A DNA stretch of 64,000 nt, from assembly GCA_963781025.1 (NCBI GenBank), contig CAWADU010000001.1:1-64000 (forward strand), given 5' to 3'. The position numbers and the translations under genes were made by a program. This document shows positions 21,101 through 29,383 of this stretch, piece after piece (the stretch's first letter is position 1; each line of letters begins with the position of its first letter). This DNA is from Tardibacter sp963781025. GTDB taxonomy: Bacteria; Pseudomonadota; Alphaproteobacteria; Sphingomonadales; Sphingomonadaceae. The notes under the pieces were generated by a model. The model was not told where the DNA came from. It searched no databases and saw nothing but the letters and a program-made list of their open reading frames with translations.

Positions 21101-22869
21101 GGCGCGACGGGCCCATTCTGGCTTTCCACCAGAAAGTCGTGAATCCACCCGTGGCCGCCATTGTCGAGGTCGAACGGAAATTCCTCGATCACCCGGAAAC
21201 CGAAATTCTCGAGGACCGGCACCGCGTCCGACAGCGGAATGATCTCGCGCAGCCGATAAATCTTCAGGCGCAACTGATGCGGTTGGTCATTCGCCAGCCG
21301 GTAGAGACGCACATCACGGTCCTGCGCGTCCGAAAGCGCAGCAAGCCGTTGTATATCCTCGGCGGCTTCCTCCGCGCCGAACTGACTGCGATAGGATTGG
21401 CTGAAAGCGGTGCCATGGCTGAGCGCCAGCCGCGCCGCGCGCACGGCGCCAACCTTAGAGGCAAGCGCAGCCTCTACCGCCGTGCTCCAGCCGCGAATCA
21501 TTTCCTGCAACTGCGCATCGAGCGCTTCGGCGTCGATCTCCCGATCGCGGGAATGGCGGATGACAAAGCGGAGCGCGATCAGCGCATCCTCTCCCATCGT
21601 CGCGGCCCAGCCGTCCAGGCTGCCGTCCACCAGGCGGGTTGCCAGCGCCGCGATTGCCGTGCGCCGTTGCGACGAAAACTCATCGCGCGGCAGCCACGCC
21701 AGCACCGTCGTATATCGGCACAGCGGATCGCGCATCGTCTTTGCCTTGGGACGCGGCCGGTCGATCAACGACATGGCGGTTAGCGCAAGATCGTGCAGCT
21801 CGGCGTCGTCCATCTCGAACAGCAGATCGCGCGGCAGTTGGCCAATGGCGTGAGAAAGAGCCTTTGCGGCATGGCTTGCCGGCGCGAAATCGAGCGCAGC
21901 GGCGAGGCGGGCGACCCGCTCGGCAAGAAGCGGCACGCTGCCGGGGGGCGACGACAGGGCCTGGCTGGTGAACAGGCCGGCGTAGTTGGATATGCCCCGC
22001 AGATGTCCGGACGCATCGCGTAGCGGCAGGGCGATAACGTCCATCCGCGTGCGCCGGTGGACGGTGGAAACGCGGTCGGCCTTTATGATCAGCAACGGCA
22101 GCCGGGGGTCGTGCAGCGCGTCGAGCGCCGCCCTCGCCGACTGGCGATCATTGAGCAGTGTGAGCGAGCCGCCGTCGGTCAGCATCCCGAGACCGCCGCT
22201 GGGATCGCTTCCATCGGCGTGAATTTCACTGTGGCCAAGCAGGGTGAAATTGTCCGCCGCGAGCCATGCCAGAAAAGTCTTGGCCCTGGGATCGGCTGTC
22301 GCCGCGATATCCGCGTCAAGCCGGGCGAGCATCGGCTTCCAGTCGCGGACCGCGGCGCGCACGTCCGCTAGTGCTTCGTCGATTTCCTTTGCGAGCCTGA
22401 CGCGGGTGCGCGCGTCGGCACGTTCGATCTCGAAGAACATCAACGATTCGCGCAGGCCGTCGACGGCGGAACCCGGCTGATGGAGTTTGGCCGAGCGAAG
22501 CATCCCCTCGCCGGTGCGATCGGCATCGATGACGGGATGGAGAAGCCGTTCGATCGCAAGTCCGTGCGCGGTGATTGCGCCTGCAACCGAATCCACGAGA
22601 AAGGGCATGTCGTCCGAATTGACGGCCACCCAGCTCAACCGCTTGCCGTTGCGGGTGCCGCCATTGCCGACCTGGATCGCGGGCCTTCCCGCGGGTCGTT
22701 GCCGTATCGTATCGGCCACGAAAGCGGACATTTCCTGCAGCCGCTCTTCGTCGAGCCCATCCAGTTCACCGGGCAAGGCGTGGCTGGTGAGCGCATCGGC
22801 CAGCGCCCTCTTCAACTGGGTGCTGGTCACGCTTTTGCTTTCCTGTGCGGCCGTGGCCGACATATCCAC
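18169..22869 (-). CDS. gdhZ: NAD-specific glutamate dehydrogenase, large (180 kDa) type
   Basis: Catabolic enzyme of 1566 residues that oxidises glutamate to 2-oxoglutarate with NAD+, feeding amino-acid carbon to the TCA cycle. It is the large bacterial type first described in Streptomyces and Caulobacter. Regulatory ACT-like regions make up the N-terminal half. The catalytic core (about 700-1200) has GGIRWSDRRDDFRTEILGLM, the Lys-containing VIVPTGAKGGFYAK, and the nucleotide-binding region around DMSGDVFGNGMLLS. A long helical C-terminal region follows, as usual. Long open frames on the opposite strand are GC-driven shadows. It is 37 bases downstream of the PAS-domain gene and probably co-transcribed with it. 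Confidence 0.95.
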   Translation of the reverse strand: MDMSATAAQESKSVTSTQLKRALADALTSHALPGELDGLDEERLQEMSAFVADTIRQRPAGRPAIQVGNGGTRNGKRLSWVAVNSDDMPFLVDSVAGAITAHGLAIERLLHPVIDADRTGEGMLRSAKLHQPGSAVDGLRESLMFFEIERADARTRVRLAKEIDEALADVRAAVRDWKPMLARLDADIAATADPRAKTFLAWLAADNFTLLGHSEIHADGSDPSGGLGMLTDGGSLTLLNDRQSARAALDALHDPRLPLLIIKADRVSTVHRRTRMDVIALPLRDASGHLRGISNYAGLFTSQALSSPPGSVPLLAERVARLAAALDFAPASHAAKALSHAIGQLPRDLLFEMDDAELHDLALTAMSLIDRPRPKAKTMRDPLCRYTTVLAWLPRDEFSSQRRTAIAALATRLVDGSLDGWAATMGEDALIALRFVIRHSRDREIDAEALDAQLQEMIRGWSTAVEAALASKVGAVRAARLALSHGTAFSQSYRSQFGAEEAAEDIQRLAALSDAQDRDVRLYRLANDQPHQLRLKIYRLREIIPLSDAVPVLENFGFRVIEEFPFDLDNGGHGWIHDFLVESQNGPVAPDSLAPVMEPAIRAVLAGQAENDPFNALIAGAGLDAFAIQLFRAWFRYLRQTGSAYGMQTVADALGRHPALARALVGLFEAMHDPDRLAKDRKSAIANTERLVKSELTNVTAIDDDGILRRFLAIIRATLRTNAYVPGGPEALAMKLDSKAIPGLPAPVPWREMFVYSPRVEGIHLRGGPIARGGIRWSDRRDDFRTEILGLMKAQVVKNAVIVPTGAKGGFYAKQLPPPTDRDAWMTEGTEAYRIFMRALLSLTDNIVEGKVVHPGHVVIGDGDDPYFVVAADKGTASFSDVANAIALDQGFWLGDAFASGGSYGYDHKAMGITAKGAWISVQRHFAEIGIDVQKDPVTVAGIGDMSGDVFGNGMLLSKVLRLVAAFDYRHIFLDPDPDPASSWAERKRLFELPRSSWADYEAKLISKGGGVFPRTQKDIPLSPEVKALLGLDADSLGPSALIEAILKARVDLLWFGGIGTYVKGAGETNAEVGDRANDAHRINGRDIRARVVGEGANLGVTQAGRIEYAARGGRINTDFIDNSAGVDCSDNEVNIKIALNAEMAAKRLAFDDRNALLREMTEDVAALVLRDNRLQTLALSLAERGGNWALPSYQRVIQTLEASGRLDRAVEGLPDDEQLGARIRDGRGLERPELAVLLAYAKLALQDAIEGSNFSDDTALEPTLLAAFPGLMVDRFDKAIHAHRLKREIIATKLANRMINRSGIILPFALAEEEGCALAHVASAYATAEALFDLPGLWKAIENAPVEAAAELSLHDAVAAAVRLHVADLIRILPSGAKPSASCKRLKTGLENMRQQIHELLRDNSRAQADALRTHLLKLSAPEALADQIVELNALDGALGIADLCASLGAGGSEVAMAHAYALLGEALGLDWAKGTALALDPADPWERLLVAGLIRDFEQLRIDLLRRIVVKGTKPQAAVGAWLGEHANRVEQFRSLVGRARMQANVTPTMLAQISSQARVLLGR

Positions 22870-22906
22870 TCCGTCGGCGTGCGGTTCTCAGCGTGCCGGC
22901 TAGAAG

Positions 22907-24196
22907 TTATGCGTCGCCTTGATGACCGGCGCAAGACAGCGAAAGCACGGCCTTTTCCAGCAACGCGCTATTGTGAGGCACGCTGTCAATGATCGCCAGG
23001 CCGGAATGCGGGTCGCGCCGCGCGACGAGGAGAACAAATTCCTCATCTCCGGGCGGGGTCATCTCGATACGAGCGGCCGCCGGCGCCATCCGCAGCCGTT
23101 CGCGGGCCACGATGCTGCGCGTCTCGCGTATCGATTCGGCCGGACGACGGATTGCGCGTTCGGCCGCGACAACGCCCTTGATGCCGCCGTCATAGCTTTC
23201 GAGAAGCGCCTGCAGATGCCCCACCTTCACGCCGTTGCGGGCGGCATAGGACAGGGCGGCGGCAAATTCGGTCAGCCGGGTCTTGTCGTAATGGGTGCCG
23301 AAGACGAGCTTCACGATCGGCGTCATCGGTGCGCGCGCCTGCGCTGTCAGGCCGGCATCCTCCAGAAGATCGGCATAGCCATCGGGGTTGTGCTCGGTGA
23401 CGAGGTAGAAATCATAGGCAAGCGACAGGGCGCGGTAGAGCGCGGCGCGTGAACGCCCGGCGGCGGCATTCGCCGCATCGGCTCCTTCGCGGGCGCTGGC
23501 GAGGCGGTCGGCAAGCTCGTCCTCCGGTGAGGATGCCGCGTCGCGGGTTGCCGCCGAAAGCCTCGTTGCGCTGGGTCCGTCGGCCCAGACGGGGGCGGGC
23601 ATGGTGGGCGAAGTCGCCGAATCAGCGGAGAAGCCGCTCATCTGCGCGGTCAGTTCGGCGACGATGTCGTCTTGCACCAGTTCCTTCCAATTGATTACGC
23701 CATAGACGAAATCAATGGTCGAACCATCCGACGACAATGGCATCAATATGCCGCGATACATGGTGTTGTTGTTGCGCTGGTTGGCGAATTCAGCCTCGAA
23801 GCCGATGGGCGCACGATTCGCGACGATCTGGAAATAGTGATCCGTCAGGCGGGACAGCAGCGATCGGCTGGGCACATCCGCTATGGTCTTCATCCGCTGA
23901 TCGATGCCGCCTTCATCGCGCAGCGCCTGACCGACATAGGCGATGGCCGGAACCATGGCATCGCTCGTGAAGTCCAGCAGCACGCTGTGCGGTCCGAAAT
24001 CCTGCAGGCTGGCCGGGTCCAGATCGGAAACCGAAGGGAACGCGCGGCCGCGCAGCAGCGACACCCAATAATTATAGGCGCGCACATGCATGCGGCGCTC
24101 GTCGGTGCCGACGTCGGGAGGCGTGTCATAGGCAGGTTCGGTCAGTTCGAGCACTTCATCGGCCGGTTCTGTTTCCGAACGGTCCAGGCGATCCAT
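22907..24196 (-). CDS. PAS-domain protein upstream of gdhZ
   Basis: Cytosolic protein of 429 residues. The N-terminal part (about 30-175) fits the PAS_5 group: RAYNYWVSLLRGRAFPSVSDL, then LLDFTSDAMVPAIAYVG and GILMPLSSDGSTIDFVYGVI. The middle is a low-complexity Ala/Ser region, and the C-terminal 200 residues are helical with no family I can name. PAS_5 proteins are common in alphaproteobacteria and mostly uncharacterised; no output domain such as a kinase or cyclase is visible. Its position 37 bases before gdhZ on the same strand suggests a role connected with glutamate catabolism, but this is inferred from position only. Confidence 0.7.
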   Translation of the reverse strand: MDRLDRSETEPADEVLELTEPAYDTPPDVGTDERRMHVRAYNYWVSLLRGRAFPSVSDLDPASLQDFGPHSVLLDFTSDAMVPAIAYVGQALRDEGGIDQRMKTIADVPSRSLLSRLTDHYFQIVANRAPIGFEAEFANQRNNNTMYRGILMPLSSDGSTIDFVYGVINWKELVQDDIVAELTAQMSGFSADSATSPTMPAPVWADGPSATRLSAATRDAASSPEDELADRLASAREGADAANAAAGRSRAALYRALSLAYDFYLVTEHNPDGYADLLEDAGLTAQARAPMTPIVKLVFGTHYDKTRLTEFAAALSYAARNGVKVGHLQALLESYDGGIKGVVAAERAIRRPAESIRETRSIVARERLRMAPAAARIEMTPPGDEEFVLLVARRDPHSGLAIIDSVPHNSALLEKAVLSLSCAGHQGDA

Positions 24197-24365
24197 CGAT
24201 TAATCCCAATAATAAAGCACGACGCCAGTGGCGACTATGCAGCGATCATGGTTGCCAAAGCATTAAGTCGGCGGCGGCACGAAAAAGCTGTTTTCGGTTC
24301 GTGGAGCGGTCGACAAAGGCTTGTCTTGACGCGCAAGCACTGATATGCGCCCGCATTCTTCGAGC

Positions 24366-24442
24366 GCCGCTTTAGCTCAGCTGGTAGAGCACATCATTCG
24401 TAATGATGGGGTCACAGGTTCGAAGTCCTGTAAGCGGCACCA
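24366..24442 (+). tRNA. tRNA-Thr(CGT), with an eight-base T-loop
   Basis: Acceptor stem GCCGCTT/AAGCGGC pairs perfectly, the D-arm is GCTC/GAGC, and the anticodon stem CATCA/TGATG encloses TTCGTAA with anticodon CGT, which reads ACG. The CCA end is encoded. The T-stem ACAGG/CCTGT encloses TTCGAAGT, eight bases where seven are expected, so the gene is 77 bases instead of 76. Removing one base at 24424-24425 restores a normal T-loop and at the same time a GANTC motif. If the extra base is real, folding would be impaired; tRNA-Thr(TGT) could cover ACG by wobble. Confidence 0.9.
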
Positions 24443-24524
24443 GGCCCCTAAGGGGCTAAGATCCCAAGAGAAGCGCAGTTCCGAGGCCTTTGTCCTTCCG
24501 CAAGGGCGCGGCCCTGGGAGGTCG

Positions 24525-24677
24525 TCATGCGCCCAACAGATCGCGTTTTATCGGGTAGGTGCAGCCCGACCACCATTGCACCACATAAAGCGCATTGCCG
24601 CTGTCGACATAAACGTCGTGCGGGTGTTGAAACACGTAACAGCCGGCCCGCACGGATGACTTTTCGAGGTCAGGCAT
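24525..24677 (-). pseudogene. Probable remnant of an NHL-repeat beta-propeller protein
   Basis: A 50-residue minus-strand frame contains FQHPHDVYVDSGNALYVVQW followed by SGCTYPIKR and a stop. This matches the last blade of six-bladed NHL-repeat propellers (PHDVxVDxxGNLYVxQW, then TYPIKL). The preceding blades are absent: upstream on this strand is the divergent 24719 gene. It is best read as a decayed C-terminus; a small intact protein is less likely. The rest of 24443-24718 shows nothing else. Confidence 0.4.
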
Positions 24678-24718
24678 CTTCTGTATCCTGCGGCAAGGCG
24701 AGGGGCGGAGGATGGCGT

Positions 24719-24988
24719 ATGATGCTGGATCCGACACGTCCGCACTGGGTGCCGGCCGTGGTGGCGCCCCGTCGCGATTGGACGGGCATGCCGGGATGCC
24801 ATCGCGGCGCCAGATTCCTGATCGACGAGAGCAGCCTGCGGCCCGCGCGAACGGGCTATCCGGCATTCGACAGCCGGGCTGAGTGCCTGCGCTGGATCAT
24901 GGCGCATCGTTCGGCGCTGGCGCGCAATGCGCCCGATACGGCGGTCGTGCCGGTCGACCTTGCCTGCTGGCTGCTTGGACTGGACTGA
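24719..24988 (+). CDS. Hypothetical protein, 89 residues
   Basis: Small protein of unknown function with no recognised domain. It starts MMLDPTRPHWVPAVVAPRRD and ends in VPVDLACWLLGLD; it is rich in Arg and Trp and has no signal peptide or membrane helix. A strong GGAGG lies eight bases before the ATG at 24719, which decides this start over the longer frame beginning at 24527. It faces the DUF3501 gene, with 12 bases between the stops. Confidence 0.5.
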   Translation: MMLDPTRPHWVPAVVAPRRDWTGMPGCHRGARFLIDESSLRPARTGYPAFDSRAECLRWIMAHRSALARNAPDTAVVPVDLACWLLGLD

Positions 24989-25000
24989 CCCGGATCGGCG

Positions 25001-25597
25001 TCAGGCGGCGAAGTCGCGCGCGAGTTCCTCGCGCACTTCGGGGCCCAATATGGTGAGGTGCGCGTAACGCGGATCGTCGCAGCCGAGCATCACCTGCACC
25101 GAAGGATCGCGGAACGCGGCGATCTGTGCCCGGCTGAATTGAAAACGCAGGAAGTGGACCGAAGAGGTCTTGCCGTCCTCCCGGCTGCGTTCGATATCCG
25201 TCTCCGGCACGCCGTCTACGCGATCCTTGTCCAGTTGCAGGCAGAAACGGTATTCGACGCCGCCCAAGCCGGCGAGCAGCCTTTCTCGCCGCGCGGGATT
25301 GTCGACTTCGAACATCATGGTCGCGACCAGTTCGTCGCCCTTGGGGATGAGAGGATTATAGGCAGCCAGTTCATCCGGAAGCTGTGCCGCGCCGCCCTTT
25401 TCAACCAGCAGCATCTCCTGAATCTGAAACAGCATGGTTTCATAGCATTCAAAGTAGAAGGTGCAGTCTGGCCCCAGTGCCACACGGCGCAGCTTCTTGA
25501 TGGGCAAAAGTTCCGCGCGGCGTTGGCGGCGCATCCGGCCGTACTCGGCGTCGGGAATTATGTCTTCGGGGGTTACTTGGCGGGTCGAGGCGGGCAT
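25001..25597 (-). CDS. DUF3501 family protein
   Basis: Protein of 198 residues in the DUF3501 family, unknown in function but regularly found beside a rubrerythrin and a GlpC-like Fe-S oxidoreductase, as here. Recognisable segments are VTPEDIIPDAEYGRMRRQRR, LGPDCTFYFECYETMLFQIQ and VHFLRFQFS. I prefer the ATG at 25597, with GAGA seven bases upstream; a TTG at 25609 overlapping the previous stop is the alternative. It is the third gene of the rubrerythrin cluster. Confidence 0.85.
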   Translation of the reverse strand: MPASTRQVTPEDIIPDAEYGRMRRQRRAELLPIKKLRRVALGPDCTFYFECYETMLFQIQEMLLVEKGGAAQLPDELAAYNPLIPKGDELVATMMFEVDNPARRERLLAGLGGVEYRFCLQLDKDRVDGVPETDIERSREDGKTSSVHFLRFQFSRAQIAAFRDPSVQVMLGCDDPRYAHLTILGPEVREELARDFAA

Positions 25598-25605
25598 GTC
25601 TGATC

Positions 25606-26976
25606 TCAATAGTTGAGGCCATAGGCCTGCGCGATCAACTCAATGGGATGGGCCTGGCGCGGACGCGCGGCACCTTCGTCCAGTTCCGCCGAAACGAGCT
25701 GGCCAAGATGCTTGCAGGCGAGCGGGCAATCGGAACACAGCGTTTCATTGCCCTTCTGGATAAGCTGACGGGCCGTTGGCTTGCCGACCTTGACGGCGAT
25801 TGCGTGCGTATCCTTCATTACGCCGAAGGTGCCGCCATGACCGGAACAACGCTCCACCAGATCGACCTTCGCATCGGGTATGAGCCGCAGCATCTGAAGC
25901 GACTTGGTGCCCATGTTCTGCGCGCGGGCGTGGCAGGCATGATGCAGCGTAACGCTAGTGGGCAGCGGCGCAAGGCCCGGTGCAAGCCCATGCTCACGCG
26001 AGAGTTCGACGACATATTCGCTGATGTCGCGGGTGGCGGCCGCGAGGCGCCTGACGGCATCGTTTTCCGGCAGCATCAACGGCCATTCGAATTTCATCAT
26101 CAGCCCGCAGCTCGCGGTCAACGCGACCACGTCATAGCCCTGGTCGACGAGCGGCAGCAGCTCGGCCGACACCCGTTCGGCCCGTTGCGCGACTTCGGCG
26201 AGATCGCCAGCCTCAAGCTGGGGCATGCCGCAGCAAACGGGGTAGGAGAGCATGGTCTCGACCCCCTGTTTCGCCAGAACCGATACTGCCGCCACAGCCG
26301 TTCCGGGGGCATTATAATCTGCAAAGCACGTCGCGTAGATCGCCGCCTTGCGCTTGCCGAACGCAGGGCCCGCCGGGTCGGGCGACGGCGTCTTCCTGAG
26401 CAGATCGCTCGCGGTCTTTCGGTGGAACCGGGGCAGCTCCGCGTCGCGATCGATCCCCGCGACAGCCTCCATCACCGCGCGGACCGGCTTGTTCTCAACC
26501 CTGGCGGCCCAATTGGCGAGGGGCGCGACCGGCTTCGCGAGCTTGCCGTTGCGGTCGGTCTTGCCAAGCTGCTCGCGGACGAAATCGCCGCCTTCGGCTT
26601 TTCGCTTGGCAGCCCGGTGGCGCAGCATGAGATGCGGAAAATCCACATTGAACTCATGCGGCGGTACATAGGGGCATTTGGTCATGAAACACATGTCGCA
26701 GAGCGTGCATGCGTCGACCACCTGGGCATAGTCGGCCTTTGCAACGCCATCGAGTTCGCCTGTCGGCCCCTCGTCGATCAGGTCGAACAGGCGTGGGAAG
26801 GAATTGCAGAGGTTGAAGCAGCGGCGGCATCCATGACAGATGTCGAACACCCGCTCCATCTCCGCCTCAATCGAGGCAAGATCATAGAATTCGGGATCGC
26901 GCCACGCGATGGGATGCCGGAAGGGCGCATCCAGGCTGCCCTCGCCGGACCCCGATTTCTTTGGTGCGTCAGCCAT
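25606..26976 (-). CDS. GlpC-like Fe-S oxidoreductase
   Basis: Protein of 456 residues resembling the iron-sulfur subunit GlpC and heterodisulfide reductase subunits. Two [4Fe-4S] clusters are indicated by CHGCRRCFNLC (about 49-59) and CTLCDMCFMTKCP (about 91-103). Two cysteine-rich CCG-type regions follow: YPVCCGMPQLEAGD and the SVTLHHACHARAQNMG segment, with ERCSGHGGTFGV further on. It probably transfers electrons between a quinone or soluble carrier and the rubrerythrin encoded next to it; the redox partner is inference from the conserved gene trio. There is no membrane anchor. Confidence 0.85.
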   Translation of the reverse strand: MADAPKKSGSGEGSLDAPFRHPIAWRDPEFYDLASIEAEMERVFDICHGCRRCFNLCNSFPRLFDLIDEGPTGELDGVAKADYAQVVDACTLCDMCFMTKCPYVPPHEFNVDFPHLMLRHRAAKRKAEGGDFVREQLGKTDRNGKLAKPVAPLANWAARVENKPVRAVMEAVAGIDRDAELPRFHRKTASDLLRKTPSPDPAGPAFGKRKAAIYATCFADYNAPGTAVAAVSVLAKQGVETMLSYPVCCGMPQLEAGDLAEVAQRAERVSAELLPLVDQGYDVVALTASCGLMMKFEWPLMLPENDAVRRLAAATRDISEYVVELSREHGLAPGLAPLPTSVTLHHACHARAQNMGTKSLQMLRLIPDAKVDLVERCSGHGGTFGVMKDTHAIAVKVGKPTARQLIQKGNETLCSDCPLACKHLGQLVSAELDEGAARPRQAHPIELIAQAYGLNY

Positions 26977-27027
26977 GGGCCAAGATCACGCCCGATCCGG
27001 ACCGCAGGCCTTTACGGCGGGCCCGGG

Positions 27028-27447
27028 TCACTGATCCAGTGCATCAAGCGCGCGCTGGAACCGTCCCGCATGCGACTTTTCAGCCTTGGCCAGCGTTTCG
27101 AACCAGTCGGCGATCTCGTCGAAACCTTCGTCGCGGGCGGTGCGCGCCATGCCGGGATACATGTCGGTATATTCGTGGGTTTCACCGGCGATTGCCGCCG
27201 ACAGATTGAGCGAGGTTCCGCCAATCGGCAGGCCGGTGGCGGGATCGCCGACCGCTTCCAAAAACTCGAGATGGCCATGCGCGTGGCCGGTTTCACCCTC
27301 GGCCGTCGACCGGAAAACCGCCGCGACATCGTTGTAGCCCTCGACGTCGGCCTTTTGCGCGAAATAAAGATAGCGCCGGTTTGCCTGGCTTTCGCCTGCA
27401 AAGGCAGCTTTCAGATTTTCGATTGTCTTGCTGTTGGCGAGCGTCAT
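27028..27447 (-). CDS. Rubrerythrin family protein (diiron, without rubredoxin domain)
   Basis: Cytosolic four-helix diiron protein of 139 residues that would reduce hydrogen peroxide. The diiron ligands are visible as AGESQANRRYLYFAQ in the first helix, EGETGHAHGHLEF, ETHEYTDMYPGMA and EKSHAGRF. The rubredoxin-like Fe(Cys)4 domain of classical rubrerythrins is missing, so it must receive electrons from elsewhere, plausibly the adjacent Fe-S oxidoreductase. GGAGG at 27454-27458 lies six bases before the ATG at 27447 and touches the ATG at 27453, so 27447 is the better start. Confidence 0.9.
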   Translation of the reverse strand: MTLANSKTIENLKAAFAGESQANRRYLYFAQKADVEGYNDVAAVFRSTAEGETGHAHGHLEFLEAVGDPATGLPIGGTSLNLSAAIAGETHEYTDMYPGMARTARDEGFDEIADWFETLAKAEKSHAGRFQRALDALDQ

Positions 27448-27576
27448 CGACATCCTCCGATACTGTTATCGTGACCGGAAAAAGCCGAACGCCGGCCACT
27501 ATCAACGCCGCAACATATGACGCGGAATCTTAGCCGTCCAACCGATTAATTGACTTCGCGTCATTGGCTGGGTCGA

Positions 27577-28026
27577 TTAGCCAGCTTTTTTCCCTTCAAT
27601 GACCGCCGAGCCGGGATGGTGCCGGTCGAGGTGGCGGCGGACAATGCGCAGATTGCGGCTGTTCGAGCGGAAGGCGAAGTCGAACAGATCGCCCGCAAGC
27701 GGAATTGCCCCCAGCGCGGTATCGAGCGCGACATTTGCCCCCATGCGGGCAAGATGCCATTTCGACATGCCGAGATTGCGCGCTTCCCAGATAATATAGC
27801 AGGACACCAATGCGGTCAGAACATCGCCGACCACAGGGACCAGTCCGACAATTGCATCAAGACCGATCGGACGGTTGATGCCTGGAATGATGAAAGCGCG
27901 TTCAAGCACGGCCTCCAGCGCTTCCATGCGGCGGTGGATCGAGACGGGATCGCTTTTCACCCCGCCGATCAACCGGGTGAACGCATCGACCTGTCGGGGC
28001 GTAATCCGTTGTGTGCGGTTCTTCAT
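27577..28026 (-). CDS. DUF4112 domain membrane protein
   Basis: Protein of 149 residues with a DUF4112 domain. It contains IPGINRPIGLDAIVGLVPVV and GDVLTALVSCYIIWEA, a Gly/Val-rich hydrophobic region, then a second one around VALDTALGAIPLAGDLFDFA, with a basic tail (NLRIVRRHLDRHH). It is probably an integral or peripheral membrane protein of unknown function. It is divergent from the exported-protein gene at 28103. Confidence 0.85.
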   Translation of the reverse strand: MKNRTQRITPRQVDAFTRLIGGVKSDPVSIHRRMEALEAVLERAFIIPGINRPIGLDAIVGLVPVVGDVLTALVSCYIIWEARNLGMSKWHLARMGANVALDTALGAIPLAGDLFDFAFRSNSRNLRIVRRHLDRHHPGSAVIEGKKAG

Positions 28027-28102
28027 GCTGCAAATCTAGGAAGTCATGAAGCATTTGGTTAGGGGGGCACCTTGTATGCGTCCCAAAACAGTTGGAGTGT
28101 CT

Positions 28103-29383
28103 GTGAAAAGAGTGGCCACGACGATCCTCGGCGCGACTGCCGCTCTTTGTGCCCTGCTGTGTTTCGCTGCGGCGGTGGTGCTAAGCCGCACAGCCGCGGT
28201 GCCGGTCGCGCCTGTTCCCGAAGCGCGCGATGTGCGCGCGGCGGTTGAATTCGCCAGAATGGGCGAAACGCTCGTGCAGGCGCCGCGGCCCATTGCGTTC
28301 CGGCTGCCGCAACGCTGGCTGGAAGGCGTCCACCGGCTGGTCAGCCATGCAAAGCCGAACCTTGGCGTGGATGCATCGATCGATGCGAGGGGCGCCACAT
28401 TCCGGCTTTCAAAGCGCTTGATGCGAAATGGCTGGCTCAATCTTGCCGTCCGGCTGGACCAATCGGCGGACGGGAAGGCGCCGTCGCTTTCCCTTGTTGT
28501 CGGCGGCTGGCATGTACCCGACGCATTGACCGCCTCGCTGTTGCGGGTTGGCCTGCCTCTGCTGCGCGCCGATGGCCAACGGCTGACAAGGCTGTCTGAC
28601 ATCGTTCCCCAGTTCCGCGTCGACGGAGACGGCCTGCAACTGACCGCCATGCTCCCCAAGAATTTGATCGGCGGCTTGCAGGCGGTGCTCAGTCCGGGGC
28701 CGGGAACGATGGTCGATATGTCGCTTGCCCGCTCATTCTATGGCGATCTGCTAGGGTACGTCCTGTTGCACCCGGACAGCGATTATCCGCACATCATTCG
28801 TCACGTCACCGAGCATGTGCGCTCTCAGGATGATCTGAAGGCGGCGGTCGTCGCGCTGACCATGTTTGTCGACGGCCCCCGCGTTCGTCGTCTGGGCGGC
28901 GAAAGGACATCAACCCCACCCTGTCCGTTGCAAGCGCAGACGGTGTTCATCCATGGGCGCGACGATCTGCCCAAGCACTGGACCATTTCCGCCGCGCTGG
29001 CCCTGTTCCTGAACCAGCGGACGGCCCGCGCGATCGGGCTATGGAAGGAACTCGACGACAGCCTGCTGGGAGGCGATGGCCTTGCCACCGGGTCCGGCTT
29101 TTCCTTTGTGGATCTGGGTGCGGATACAGCCGGGATTGCGGTCGGCATGGCCGCACGCGACGGTAAGGGGTTCGATGCCGTCCTGGCCGGTCTTCGGTCG
29201 GGCAAGGCGGACACGATCCTGCCGCCCGGCACATTGCGCCTGCCCGAAGGCGTGCCGCTCGCGCAATTCCAGCAGCAATATGGACCGCTTGAGCAGCCGC
29301 GCATGCTGCAGGCGGAGCAACGCATTCACGCCATCCTGCGCCAGTCGCCGCTCTACCGGCTGTCCTTCCCCGACACGCCCTGA
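28103..29383 (+). CDS. Exported protein of unknown function
   Basis: Protein of 426 residues that I cannot assign to a family. An N-terminal signal peptide or anchor (KRVATTILGATAALCALLCF) is followed by an alpha/beta sequence with no cysteine-based or catalytic motif I recognise. I choose the GTG at 28103 because GGAG lies six bases upstream and it sits just before the hydrophobic segment; longer starts at 28046 or 28076 lack a binding site. It converges on, and overlaps by 31 bases, the last gene of the binding-protein operon. A role with that transport system is possible but rests only on position. Confidence 0.6.
   Translation: MKRVATTILGATAALCALLCFAAAVVLSRTAAVPVAPVPEARDVRAAVEFARMGETLVQAPRPIAFRLPQRWLEGVHRLVSHAKPNLGVDASIDARGATFRLSKRLMRNGWLNLAVRLDQSADGKAPSLSLVVGGWHVPDALTASLLRVGLPLLRADGQRLTRLSDIVPQFRVDGDGLQLTAMLPKNLIGGLQAVLSPGPGTMVDMSLARSFYGDLLGYVLLHPDSDYPHIIRHVTEHVRSQDDLKAAVVALTMFVDGPRVRRLGGERTSTPPCPLQAQTVFIHGRDDLPKHWTISAALALFLNQRTARAIGLWKELDDSLLGGDGLATGSGFSFVDLGADTAGIAVGMAARDGKGFDAVLAGLRSGKADTILPPGTLRLPEGVPLAQFQQQYGPLEQPRMLQAEQRIHAILRQSPLYRLSFPDTP

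Noticed and set aside
25648..27474. A 608-codon open frame antisense to the Fe-S oxidoreductase and rubrerythrin
   Set aside because: It crosses two recognised genes and their spacer, which a real gene would not share.
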